Of a stretch of DNA of 64,000 nucleotides, positions 12,497 to 23,130 are shown piece after piece; position 1 is the stretch's first letter, and each line of letters starts with the position of its first letter. The stretch is taken from positions 2,418,001-2,482,000 of the forward strand of contig JAPXFQ010002904.1 of the NCBI GenBank assembly GCA_028564705.1. The letters are read 5' to 3'. The position numbers were made by a program, and so were the translations under genes. The DNA is from Apricaphanius iberus. Lineage: Eukaryota; Chordata; Actinopteri; Cyprinodontiformes; Aphaniidae. The notes under the pieces are model-generated. The model was not told the origin of the DNA. It saw only the letters and a list, made by a program, of their open reading frames with translations, and did not search any database.

Positions 12497-13574
12497 GTAG
12501 TGAACAATTAAATTTATTACATACTAACATATATGATTTCAATGATTAAACTGTTTTATTTTAAACAGGTGGCTGGTGGGAAATATGCTGCCTTGGCAGA
12601 GGTTTGCGCTCTCTGATTGCTTTTCAGCTTAAACTCTTTTGATTGATTCAGTTGCATGAACTCCGTGCTTAAAGCTGAACATAACTGCACTTCTGCACCA
12701 AGTGGTCATGGCTGTAAACTGCAATCTGTAAAAATAACTGTTAACCAAAAAAGGAAAATAAAAAAAAAGGAAAAGATGGAAAATAATGCAACCCCAGATT
12801 GTGTTGGCTATATTCTCTCACCTCATCATTTAAGGCTGAAATGTAAACATGCTCACTTTTTTGCACATCAGTTTGGACTATTATGGGGTAAAAGTAAACT
12901 AAACAGATATTTTGCTTTCATTAGGACTAAGCAGACTTTTACACTTTTATTAAGATTATTAGCTAACTTCCTACATTTATTTTGGCTTGTATTTTTCTTT
13001 CTTGTTGCTCACATAGCAACAAGTAAAGATTATGTACAACTTTACGGAATTATAGCAATCTTTGTGATGTCTTTATACTAGTGTTTACATGTCTTGTGAT
13101 CACAGCGAGGAACAGATTAGGGGTAATTTATTTGTATTTTTTAAGCAATGATTAATTAATGGTCAGATATTGACACACATAAAAAGCATATGGACATAAC
13201 CTAGCTGCCCGATGCTCCTATAACCCTCCCGGTAACAGCGCAATCCTTGGTAGGAAGATTCAAGATCTGGATCTCGATAACAAAACCCAGATGCTGTCAG
13301 TTTATATCCCTCCAGGCTTTTATATGCTTTAAGCGATGCTATTTAGTAGGATGAGGGAAAATTGATCAGGAAATTGTATGTCAGGGTGTCTCCGGTCCGG
13401 TAAAAGGTCCGCTCCGACAGCTTTGGAAGTTTTAAAAAGTATCCCAGCATTGTAAGGTTCAGAGATGTTTAATCTTTTTAAATTCCCAGTATATTCAATA
13501 ATATCCACTGTACGGTTTGAGAGTCATGTAACATTAGGATCTCTATACATATTTCAGCAAAGTGTCAATGTAAC
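12497..13574. other. Non-coding; 141-codon chance-like frame
   Basis: The frame 12656-13081 is lysine-rich in its first half and has a hydrophobic stretch of about 20 residues near its end. It matches no family I know and its codons follow local AT bias, so I do not call a gene. 13180-13440 is a somewhat GC-richer patch of unknown nature. Confidence 0.4.
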
Positions 13575-13745
13575 GATCCTCCACTAGGAGGTATATGTTT
13601 TTGTGTCTGTCTTTTTGTCTGTTAGCAAAATAACTCTAAATGTTACGGACAGAAATCGATTAAATCTTCAGATAATGTCCACAATGGTACCAGAAAGAAC
13701 ATATTAAATTTGGGGGTCGATTCAACAGGGAGCATGTATCTACCC
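13575..13745 (+). repeat. Probable interspersed repeat, class unknown
   Basis: The block runs through TTTTTGTCTGTTAGCAAAAT, a word like GTTACGGACAGAAATCGATT, a GATAATGTCCACAATGG part and TTTGGGGGTCGATT. This order closely resembles a repeat found widely in fish and other animal genomes (recall). Ends and target duplications are not visible. Confidence 0.4.
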
Positions 13746-14347
13746 ATCAACCAGCGGTGCTAACTTCCACTCCTCTCCTGTGTTAGATCTCAGAAACAGC
13801 TCTCCTCGCGCATGTTCCTCTAATCTCGTTCTCTGCTGGAAAAGCGCAGCAACAGCACGAACAAAGCCGTGTGTCTCATTCAGAGACATTTTGTTATCTT
13901 TGCCAAGAAGATTATGTTTTCAAAACCAAATAAATCATAAAATAATAAAACATGAAAAAGGAAAATTCAGCAATCTGTGAGGTACAGAGCGATGCCAGAC
14001 AAATGGACACTGAGACGCTGTGCAAAGCTCTTCTTTTGCTGGTATATTTATTATAGAGTTTTGACATCTCTTTAGGGACTCCTTTGGACAAAAGCAAGTG
14101 CCAACAAACCTAGTGACTTCTTTCTGGTCATTTTGTACACTTTTGGAGACTCTGGCGTGAAGCATGCAGAATAGGATAACATGGGGAAAAGGGGTGGGGG
14201 GCTATGGTGAGTGGCTGAGAGTGTCTGAGCTCTCTGAGGGCTTTTCTAGTTTGTTCTATGATGGTTTTGTTTATGAGATTTGAAAAAATATAATTGTTGT
14301 TACTGTATGTTTTAATAAACGGGCAATACAGATCAACTTTGCTTGTC
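13746..14347. other. Non-coding, nothing recognised
   Basis: Mixed composition with no supported gene. Overlapping short minus-strand frames at 13912-14165 have no similarity I recognise. Confidence 0.45.
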
Positions 14348-14350
14348 TAA

Positions 14351-14950
14351 GGCCGTTTTCACATGTGTGGCCGTACCAGAAAACGGCCAGAGAAAATGCA
14401 AATTATTTCTGTTCACATGTCACGGATCTCTGACCGTATTTGGATCCAGTCTTTTACTACAAATAAACAGCAGGTGGCGGTATACAAATAAGTCTTAGTT
14501 CTCCAACAAACAAGGGAGTGAGAATTACCGACGTCATAAAACGAGCGACAGCCTAGAATGTAAACAAACTGGTCTACTGGTCAGCTGCTACCTGAAGCCA
14601 TCTACAGGGTGAGTGTTGTAGTAAACCCGCCGTTTTGTAACCTGCTGTGTTGCTGTGGGATAATCGCGTTGTTTTGGTATTTGTATGGTCGCGAGGTGAT
14701 TCTGTAATTTCGGCCGGCGATGTCGTCATTTCCGCATGGAGCGCGTCTACTGTCTTGAGTACGGCCAGAGTACGCGTTGTGTTCACATGATACGTGGCCG
14801 CTCGTACCTGGACTCGGATACTACCTCCAAGGCAGGTCTCTCTGGCCGTATTCTGGCACGGTACAGTCTGTGTTCACATGGTACGAAATAAGTGGATTTT
14901 GACCAAATACCGTACCCGAGTACGGACTCCCGTACCATGTGAAAGCGCCC
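14351..14950. mobile_element. PIF/Harbinger-type MITE, 600 bp, TAA duplication
   Basis: The left end GGCCGTTTTCACATG and the right end CATGTGAAAGCGCCC are imperfect inverted copies. TAA follows on both sides (14348-14350 and 14951-14953), matching the TWA duplication of PIF/Harbinger elements. No transposase frame is present. The element is GC- and CpG-richer than its flanks and repeats TTCACATG internally at about 14357, 14412, 14784 and 14873, often next to GTAC(C)/TACGG words, which may be transposase-binding sites. A GTGAGT splice-donor-like site (14609) and a GACGTCA word (14530) suggest derivation from a larger gene-bearing element by internal deletion. Confidence 0.78.
14396..14537 (+). 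promoter_or_regulatory. Octamer, CTCF-like and CRE-like motifs in MITE
   Basis: Inside the MITE lie ATGCAAAT (14396-14403, POU octamer), CAGCAGGTGGCGGTA (14468-14482, good match to the CTCF core) and GACGTCAT (14530-14537, CRE-like). These are direct motif matches; any activity is inferred. Confidence 0.4.
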
Positions 14951-14953
14951 TAA

Positions 14954-16599
14954 TGCTCTCTGCTTGGAATTTCATGTTATTTGTGACAAAAAGAGATTAT
15001 TTAGTTTTCTATAGGATTTAGTAACAAACACACCAAGATTTACTAATTTTTAAATCTTTACTTTTCTTTTAATAATTACAAAAGAACAAAATTGTTTATC
15101 AAATGTAAAATATTCTGCTGTAACTTTATAGTACAATCATTCAAGATCAGGTTTAGCTTAGGCTCATGTTACTTCATTATTGTATTTGCCTTTGCCTTTT
15201 GGATATAAACCAAATGTTAAACTCTGTTACGTTACATGATAGCAGCTGGAATCACAGTCTTGTCTTCAAATGCTGTGCTTAGTGGGTGGATAAGGAAATG
15301 AACCATCAAGATATACTCTAATCTTCCCTTTCCATCATGTTAAGCCAATAATGACAACAAGAACATAACAGCAGTGGGCCATTTGATAACCTCCCCATTT
15401 CCAGGTTACACTTGATAAGGCTAAAGAGATGTGTAACAATTTATGAATTGTTTTAAAACTACAGGCACATCACTGTCACTATATGTTTAATAGATAAACC
15501 TGCATTTTTATTTCTTCCTCATTTGTATTCTTCCAATTTATGCTAATAGCCTCAGTGTTAGATGATTAGTGGCAGCTATTTACAGTGAAGACATTTGCTA
15601 ATCAAGCTGCAGAGTTATGCTCCTGGTCTGGGAGCAATTATGTCCACACAGAGCCCATATTTATAACGCACGCACACACATTCACACACAGAGTTACAGT
15701 CACATTCACCTACAGGGACCCCGAACATATACTTTCACACACATGCGCAGTTAGAAAGCCATCCATTACAAGGCCCCCCGTTTTACATTTAATCTTCTTA
15801 TTGGATCCTTGTTAATGTTAACCACTTCCTTCCCCCTGCAGTTTATTTTGATTTTTTGCATGTGGCCTCTGCTCTCTGCAAGTGTTCGTGGTCCAGACCA
15901 TCCATAACCTCCACAGACAAATAGACAGCAGGGGGATAGGGGGAAGCAGCTGGCCTTTTCCTAAAAAAGCAACTTAGCGTTTTAAGTGGATACAAAAATG
16001 GTGTGCCTAATTTGCAAGACGTTGTGGCGATTTATTTCAGCCTTTCACCTTTAAAACATGGGTGAAGAAGTGGCATAATATGACTCAAGCTGCTTTTAGG
16101 CAAGCTTGTGATGCTTTGAAGTTCACTGCGAATTAAATCCTCTGTTTGTCCCCTGATTTCAAACCTGACTACCGTTTAACTTTTCACCAGGCGAAACTTT
16201 AAAACAGTGAACTTTATGATGTTTCTGTATAAAAAAAAAAAAAAACATCTAATATCCAGCTTGTGAACGTAGTGGTGGGTCAATAAAGTACTGTGGGAAA
16301 AAAGTCTTTTTGTGAATAGTTTAGAGTTGTATTAATGGACTCCAAGAAACTGCTTTTGTTACAAGAAAAATAACTTATAGGCTGGGCTGCTAATTAAGCT
16401 CACTTCTTCCATTTCTACAAACATAAAGCAAGTAAATCAAGACACTTACAGTAAAAAATGTAGTGTCTTAGCATTTTCCTTGGGTCTCACATTCCTTATT
16501 TTCAGTTCCTTTAAGCAAGAATCTCTAAATAGCAACTAGTAATATAGTAAATCCATGTAACACTTCTTCACTGACTGCACGATTGTTCCCACCACTTAT
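14954..16599. other. Non-coding, nothing recognised
   Basis: AT-rich unique DNA with a CA-rich patch at 15668-15745 and a poly-A run near 16231. No coding signal. Confidence 0.5.
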
Positions 16600-16900
16600 C
16601 AAAGGAACTTTGCAGCCTAACCCCTCCTTCTGGCGCTCTGTCTAATTACGTAATCAATGTCCTTTTAAAGATATAAGCAAATCACCACCAGGGCGAGCTG
16701 CTGACCCTCCCTGCGAACTTTTCAGGCTTAGAAAAACTAGATTTGTACCAATCAAGGGGAGCTGATGCTTGACTTGGAGCTGAGGACAGAGAGTCAGGAC
16801 CCCTAATTAGGACTCCTAACCCCTTACTGACAGACAGATTTGTTTCTGCCTTGGCCCATGTTTGGCCAAGATCTGCTGGGACCCCCAGATCATCAGATAT
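16600..16900. promoter_or_regulatory. Candidate regulatory block
   Basis: Balanced-composition, non-repetitive DNA with TCTAATTACGTAATCAAT (homeodomain and PAR-bZIP-like), CACCACCAGGGCGAG and CCTAATTAGGA (a palindromic homeodomain site) and no open frame. Enhancer-like by motif content only. Confidence 0.3.
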
Positions 16901-18699
16901 GAGTCAAGAAGTACCAGCATACAGCGATTGCCATTCATTAACTAACTTGTTCAAACAAAACACAATCAAACTCCCAAAAGCTGCGTAGCTGCACAGTCCA
17001 AATAACAGAAATAATAGCTCTTTTCCTCTTAATTTCCCCCCCAAAAACACTTAAAGATATGTCATACTGCAGGGATTATTAGCTGTAATTATGCTAAAAA
17101 TACATTCAGACAAAAGAAAAGAAAGTCACTTTAGAGAAAGAAAAATGATGCCGTCTTGTAAAGTGCGTCTTATTATCGTAAATTCCATTACAACATTGCA
17201 GGCCAAGGGAGGAATAAAGTCTTCATGCTGATAATTATAATTGATATGATACAGGCTTGTTGGGTAAAGAGTGAATCCAGGCCATCAGTGCTTCCTATTA
17301 GGCATCTCTCGTATTTTCCAAACAGCTGCCTTTGATTGTTCGCAGCAGGGGCTGCCACAATGCTGCCATGAGATAGCATCAGCTGCCTCCGATGGCACAG
17401 CCGGGGACAGGCAGCAACGACAGGATGCAGATGCAACCTCAAACACATTCACACACTCACCAAAGAAAGACAAAAGGACAAGAAGCAAAGAGCCAGAAAA
17501 GGTAAAGGGGTAAGGAAAGATGGCCTGCAATGGCTTTTCAGGGCTTCCTGACTTTTTTTTCCCAGTACCTTGAGGCTAGAAGCTCTTCCAATGGATCGTC
17601 CTGCTCAGACAGAGCATTCACACAGGATCCACCTCTCATTCAATACTATTCATTACCACGTACTTTAGGACAACAAGTTGCTGGAAAGTTGACATACTTA
17701 AAGGCAGACCCCAAATTTTAACAAGAACAACCTTGCTGGTTCCAAAAATCAAGGTATACCAAAGTTTTTGAAAAACTTTTTGAAACTTACAACATTGATA
17801 TTTGCTTATTTTATTTATTTATTTTGTTTTTGCTTTCAAACTCTTAGCTACAAATTCTATCTATTTTATATGCGTATAAATATTTGATATGTTGGCAGTT
17901 TTTTTTTTTTAATTGACACAAGTTTTACAGTCTAGAAAATAATTAGAAGGCCTGTTGTTACAAGTTTTGTTGATAACTACTCTAACAGACCTACTCCCAA
18001 ATAAAATATGTTGAAGCTTTTTAAAAACAAACCACTATTATAAATTTTTACTTCAATTAATGTCACAATAAAACTTATATTTTATTGTGCTGTTTGGGCT
18101 GTTAAAGATGCAAACCGTACCGTCATAAATAATCCATGACAGAAGATATTCTTAAATTAAAGGGACCAAAATTTTTGTATTTGGATGTAGCATCTTTTTA
18201 GACTGCTTTACACCTTAATGTATTTATAGGACTGTAATAGGACTTTTGAACTGTTGTTTTGAAATCTGTTCTGACCCCTAAGCCCTCCTCCATCTTCAAG
18301 ATTTCTCAGCTCTGCAATTTACAGGAATAGGAAGTTAGGAATGCTTTTTTTTTAATTATTTGTTTTTTAATTAAAAAATGCAGTGGAATAGGCAAAACTA
18401 AACACTAAATATTTAAGGAAAAACTCTCTGGGAATGAAAATTATTGAACAGACAAAAAATAAAATAAAAAAATCCAGATCTTCTCAAACTTAAAAAATAA
18501 TCTATCTTTTAGAAAGATATCATGGCTAGCATTTATATTAGAACCCGAAGTGGTGTTCCTGTTTGGGAAAAAAAAGCCAAGATATTTAAGGTATTCTGCC
18601 ATCATCTGTTGAATGGGCCTAAATTGAAGCTTAACTTGAGTAAGGGAGGGTGGAGTGTACGAGGGCTGCTGCTGATGTCGACGTGGTGCTCATAGCCTT
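16901..18699. other. Non-coding, with a GC-richer patch
   Basis: Mostly AT-rich unique DNA. 17270-17510 is GC-richer and open in more than one frame on both strands, but none of the predicted peptides resembles a known protein, and overlapping frames on both strands argue for composition rather than coding. Could be regulatory. Confidence 0.4.
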
Positions 18700-19260
18700 T
18701 TCCATTTGGGATCAAACCGAGATGAGACTTCCTCTCCCGCTGTTCGCTTTACAGCAGGTGCTTCATGGTGTGTGCCTCTCTAAACTCAACCCCTCTTTAC
18801 CCACTGACATTTAGCAGATACACACACATCTTGATCTCCCGCTGCCACGCTGCCGAATATTGAAAGGCAACAAGAGGCATAAAGAGCACTATTTACTTAG
18901 CGTGCGGCAAAGATATTGCGCAGGAGGTGAATAGAGCATCAAGCACAGGTTGTGAGGGGAAAATAAGAGTCATAGAAACCTTAACAGAGGCAGATTTGGG
19001 ACACAAGCGGCTGAGAGAGAAAACCCCTTGCCCATCATTAAGCTACTCAGTTTGCAAGAGCCATTTGGCAAATAAACTGTTTGTTATTGCTCTTAAATAG
19101 TGCTTAATTGAAATGGTGACCTCAGCCGGGCACCTTCATCCTACTTCTAACCTAAACAGGAACAATCTGTTTAATTGCAGTTTTTTTTTTATTCTGAATG
19201 GGGCGTTGAGAGGTAATTGACCCTCAGTGCAACAAATGAATCCTCCTGGGAATCCTGCTC
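18700..19260. promoter_or_regulatory. Candidate conserved regulatory block
   Basis: A long non-repetitive segment (about 560 bp) of even composition between AT-rich flanks. It contains TTTACTTAGCG, CATCATTAAGCTACTCAG, TGGCAAATAAACTG, TTAAATAGTGCTTAATTG and GTTTAATTGCAG, i.e. NKX-, forkhead- and homeodomain-like words. No frame longer than about 60 codons. Among the better enhancer candidates here, without conservation data. Confidence 0.35.
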
Positions 19261-20208
19261 ACATGGACGTTTAAATGCAAACAGTAGTCAGTTCACTCAC
19301 AACGAAAGGGGCCAGTGCCACACAACCCCCTCGGTCCCTGCTGAAATTCTATAAAATCAAATCAAAGAATCTGACATTTTCACTAACCAGAGACCTTGAC
19401 GCTGTTTCCGCTACAATAACAAATGGAGTAGGAGGACAAATTGAAATGAAAGTTGTAAATGAAGCTCATGTTAAAATGGCTGAGACCAGTGAGAGGAGAG
19501 CGAGCAAGTTGATCTAGAGAGAGAGCGAGAGAAGATTAGTGGTTTGGTGAAAATGTTTATTTTCACACTTCAAAGTTCCCAGCTCAGTGTGTGTGTTTAA
19601 GATCAACAGACCTTGTGATGAACAACCTGTTCCATGCTGGAAATACATTCTGTGAAACACAACAGAAAAACTGCAAAGCACTGACTGGGGAGTATTGAAT
19701 TACAGCTCCACTTTGCTGTGAAGGAGCAAGAGAAACACGCTTGCTTGCTCTCCTCTCTAAAGATGTCCCTTTATATCAGCATGTCTCAGCCCCAACTCAC
19801 AGACAAAAAAATCAACGCTTTTTATCTCTCCACAGAAGCCACTCAGAAACCTGCTGAATAAGTTCTCCGACGTGCTGAACCGCACCTCTGCATCACTACT
19901 CTTTGCCACAGTTTGTTCTGTGTTCAGCAACTGTACAGATGAGTCTACTGTAACCAGTTATTTATGTTGCTGCTGGAGTGAAATGGGCTTTTTACTTGAT
20001 GCTACTTGTCTAGGATTTAATGTCTTTTTGCACAAAAAAGTGTAATTTTATTCTTAGGAAATAAAAATAAAATCTTGTTTTTTATCCTATGTATTTTATC
20101 TAAAGGACCCCCCCGTGCTGACATTCAGACAAATTGCAGGAGATTGCTTCAAAAAAAATAGCACCATATATAAAACAAGCTAGCTTTACTGTGTAATGGA
20201 CATGGGCA
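19261..20208. other. Non-coding, nothing recognised
   Basis: Unique sequence. The 80-codon frame at 19275-19517 ends in a GA-rich stretch and has no family resemblance. Confidence 0.45.
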
Positions 20209-20279
20209 GAGAAGCACCGATCAGACTTTTCCTGACTGATTTTATAGGTCTGAAATGCTGATTGTGACCTGCATCCCTA
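20209..20279. mobile_element. Possible hAT-like MITE relic
   Basis: Contains GAAGCACCGATCAG and, 45 bases on, GCATCCCTA. Fish hAT MITEs commonly have TAGGGATGCACCGAT-type ends, so these may be two decayed ends. No target duplication is visible. Confidence 0.25.
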
Positions 20280-20299
20280 CAGACTATATACATATTAAA

Positions 20300-20323
20300 A
20301 AAGTAAGTAAGTAAGTAAGTAAG
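20300..20323. repeat. (GTAA)n microsatellite
   Basis: Five consecutive AAGT/GTAA units. Confidence 0.9.
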
Positions 20324-22899
20324 ATCATAGCCAATTATTCATCGAAACATATGCCTCTAGCCAATATCTGATTTTCATCAAGCTAAAAAAGTTCTTAGTT
20401 TTGATGCATTCAATAAGTGGAGGAAACAGTGCAATTCTGTTTTAGTATTTGACCTGCTGATCATCAATCGTGGAAGATAATGTGAAAAACTTACAGCTGA
20501 TTAATTTATCTCTAAATATAGAGTAATAAAAATGTATCTGGTTATAGCTCATGTGACATTTTGTTTTGTTCATTGCTGTTTGAACATAGACTTTTTTTTT
20601 ATTTCCTCCTTGTCCATTACCTTAGTTGGGTATTCAAGAATAACGATGTGCTCATGCATAAGTCATGAAATCCACCGTTAAGTTCCTCACGTCTTGTCTC
20701 GGTGGTCTGAGCCACTGAGGGTCCTTTTCTATGTAACTCTATTTTTAATTCCAAGAGATGGCAGTATTTCACAGAATAAGTCTCAGCAAGCTAAGAGGTG
20801 GGGGATTATAAGGGAGTAGTGCTGTACCAGCTCCCTCTGTTTGAACTGGGTAAAAAAGTATTTTGAGAAATTGTAAAATAAAATATAAGGAGCATATTGT
20901 ACTCTAATTCTTTGTTACATTTGTGTATTTTTCTTTTTAAAATGTAATACTATAGTATGAAAGGAAAATTGGTACTACCTTGCAGTTTAAGTGTGCTTAA
21001 AGCATAAATACACTAAGTTGTGTTTTGCATTGATGCTGCTAGTTACTTTATTTGGTACAACTGATGAAGTCACTATATGTGTGATGTGTCGACAGTCAGT
21101 GATTTCTTTTAAATTATGATACTTGGATGATAAATAATGAAGACTACAAAATTTATGCATTAAAAAATATTTAATTTAATGAAAAAAAACGGAAGCATAA
21201 AATTCTGGGTTCTGGGTCAACTCTGATATTGTCCATTACTATCGTATGACATGCCTAACCTATGCATTGTAACAAAACTCCTCAAATAAAAGGAGAGCAA
21301 TCAAATCTAAATTATGAAGCTGCTGCAAATAGGTTCATCAGCTGTCAAAATGCAACAGAAGCATCACAAGATAAGACAACAGACTTCCTCTTCTTAATTT
21401 TCCATTATTTTCTCCGTTCTTTGATATTTTCATTGAGAAATTTTTTGGGTTGTCTTCCTTTATCTTCATATGTATCAAATAGGTTGGGTTGATCTAGAAT
21501 GCTTTGCCAATATTTCTTTTGAAATGCAGTACCCAACCTCACACTTTTATTCTTCCGCAGAGATTTGCATGTATTCTCTTTTTTTCTACAGAAGAAAAAA
21601 ATTATGTATGCAATGATATACGTTACAGGGAAGAGTGAGTAACTTCCTCTTTTTTATTTTTCACCTTTATTTCCTTGTGCGCTATGTCCCCTTGGATGTG
21701 TTTATCTACGAGTTTGCTTTACAGTTAGTCAAAGGGGAGAAGTCAGTGCTAGGCCTTTGTAATGAGCAGCCTGGGTTCTTTCTGGTTCAGCTGCTCCTCT
21801 CTTATTTTACGCTGCGCTGCTCTTCATCTCCAGTGGCCCAGTGACTAGAATCCTGCCTCTAAACCTCCTTTATTCCCACTCTTTAGTCTACCTTGTACTC
21901 TCAGTCTTCTTTAATTCTTTGTTTTATTTTATCTCTCTGAAATGTTACTCACTTCGCACCCTTTTATTGATTGAGTTCCTCTGTGCTTTTGCACCTTAAA
22001 AAATCTTCAATGCTGTGCAGTGAAGAGAAAAGTGGAGAGGGATGTAAAATAGCATGCATGAATGGTCACCACTGCTCCATACCATTCATTCCATTCAGAG
22101 AGGGGAATGGCCATCCAACGCTTCAGCTCACCTCCTTTTCTTCAACAACGACCAACAGCTCCTCTGCAGGCCTTTGTGCGGTAGAGAGGGCCTGAGAATT
22201 GAGGAGTGGGTTTAATGTGATTCTCATGTACACACACTTCTACACTCAGAATTAACCTTAAAAGCCACCTATCCTGCAGTGTATGTCAGATATTTTCTGC
22301 TAGGCATAAATGGATAGTTTAATTCACTCAGAGAGACTGTAGGAAAAATAATTTGTCATGCCTAGGTCTGCTTAATTTTTCCTGTGCATATACTCACTTA
22401 ATCTTAGAATACACTGTGTTCACCAACACACACACATTTAATAGCTGCAAGTTTAAGGTGTGCGCAAATATGGAGTAATATTAGAATGACAATAAAAGTG
22501 GAAAAATGCAACCATGCTTTGACATGTTGTTACTCCTTTGATGAGAGGGAAGAAAGGACGTTCCACGAAGAGTCAAATAAAAACTGGCTTTCCTATGCGG
22601 AGTGGAGTAGAGGCAGGACAGTTTCTTTGATCTTTGGGATCAAAAACAAAAGGTGTGTGTGCATGAGAGACTATATATATATATATATATACATATATGA
22701 AGTAAGATGTACTATAAGTAAGTTTTATTATTACTAAGTCACCAAAAGGTAAGGATGAAATGTTTAATCTCCTCAAAAACATAAAGTAATGTAGTATAAA
22801 TGTAAAAAACACAGCAACATCAACATGATAGAGCTGATTGTAAACATTTCTGTAAGTATATGTCACACGTCAGTTGCAGAACTCTTCACATCTTGCTTT
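20324..22899. other. Non-coding, scattered simple repeats
   Basis: AT-rich DNA without a supported gene. A CTCF-like word, CCAAGAGATGGCAGTA, lies at 20751-20766 and a (TA)n run at 22671-22698. Frames at 21262-21492, 21635-21844, 21971-22195 and 22486-22866 show no domains. Confidence 0.45.
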
Positions 22900-23130
22900 C
22901 CGTGGCAGCAATCCTCAGAGAATGAATCAATTCACACCACCGTATGGATATTAAAGCAGGTGATAAATATAATCATCTCTAGCGATCACCTTCCAAAGTA
23001 GCCGTGTAACTGTTTTCAGCAGCGTGAAATCCTTTATCAAGCCGTCGCTGGTTGACAGAAACAATTATCCAGAGAGGGAGGTAAATGAATAAAATTAGCA
23101 CTTTGAGCCCCTTTTGCACATGTGTGCCTG
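22900..23130. promoter_or_regulatory. Candidate conserved regulatory block
   Basis: Non-repetitive and balanced in composition, with TGAATCAATTCAC, GGATATTAAAGCAGGTGATAA, ATAATCATCTC, AACAATTATCC and GGTAAATGAAT words (SOX, homeodomain and TALE-like) in about 200 bases and no open frame. Proposed enhancer-like element; conservation untested. Confidence 0.33.

Noticed and set aside
12656..13081. 141-codon frame with a hydrophobic stretch
   Set aside because: Lysine-rich low-complexity start, no signal peptide, and local AT codon bias; best explained as chance.
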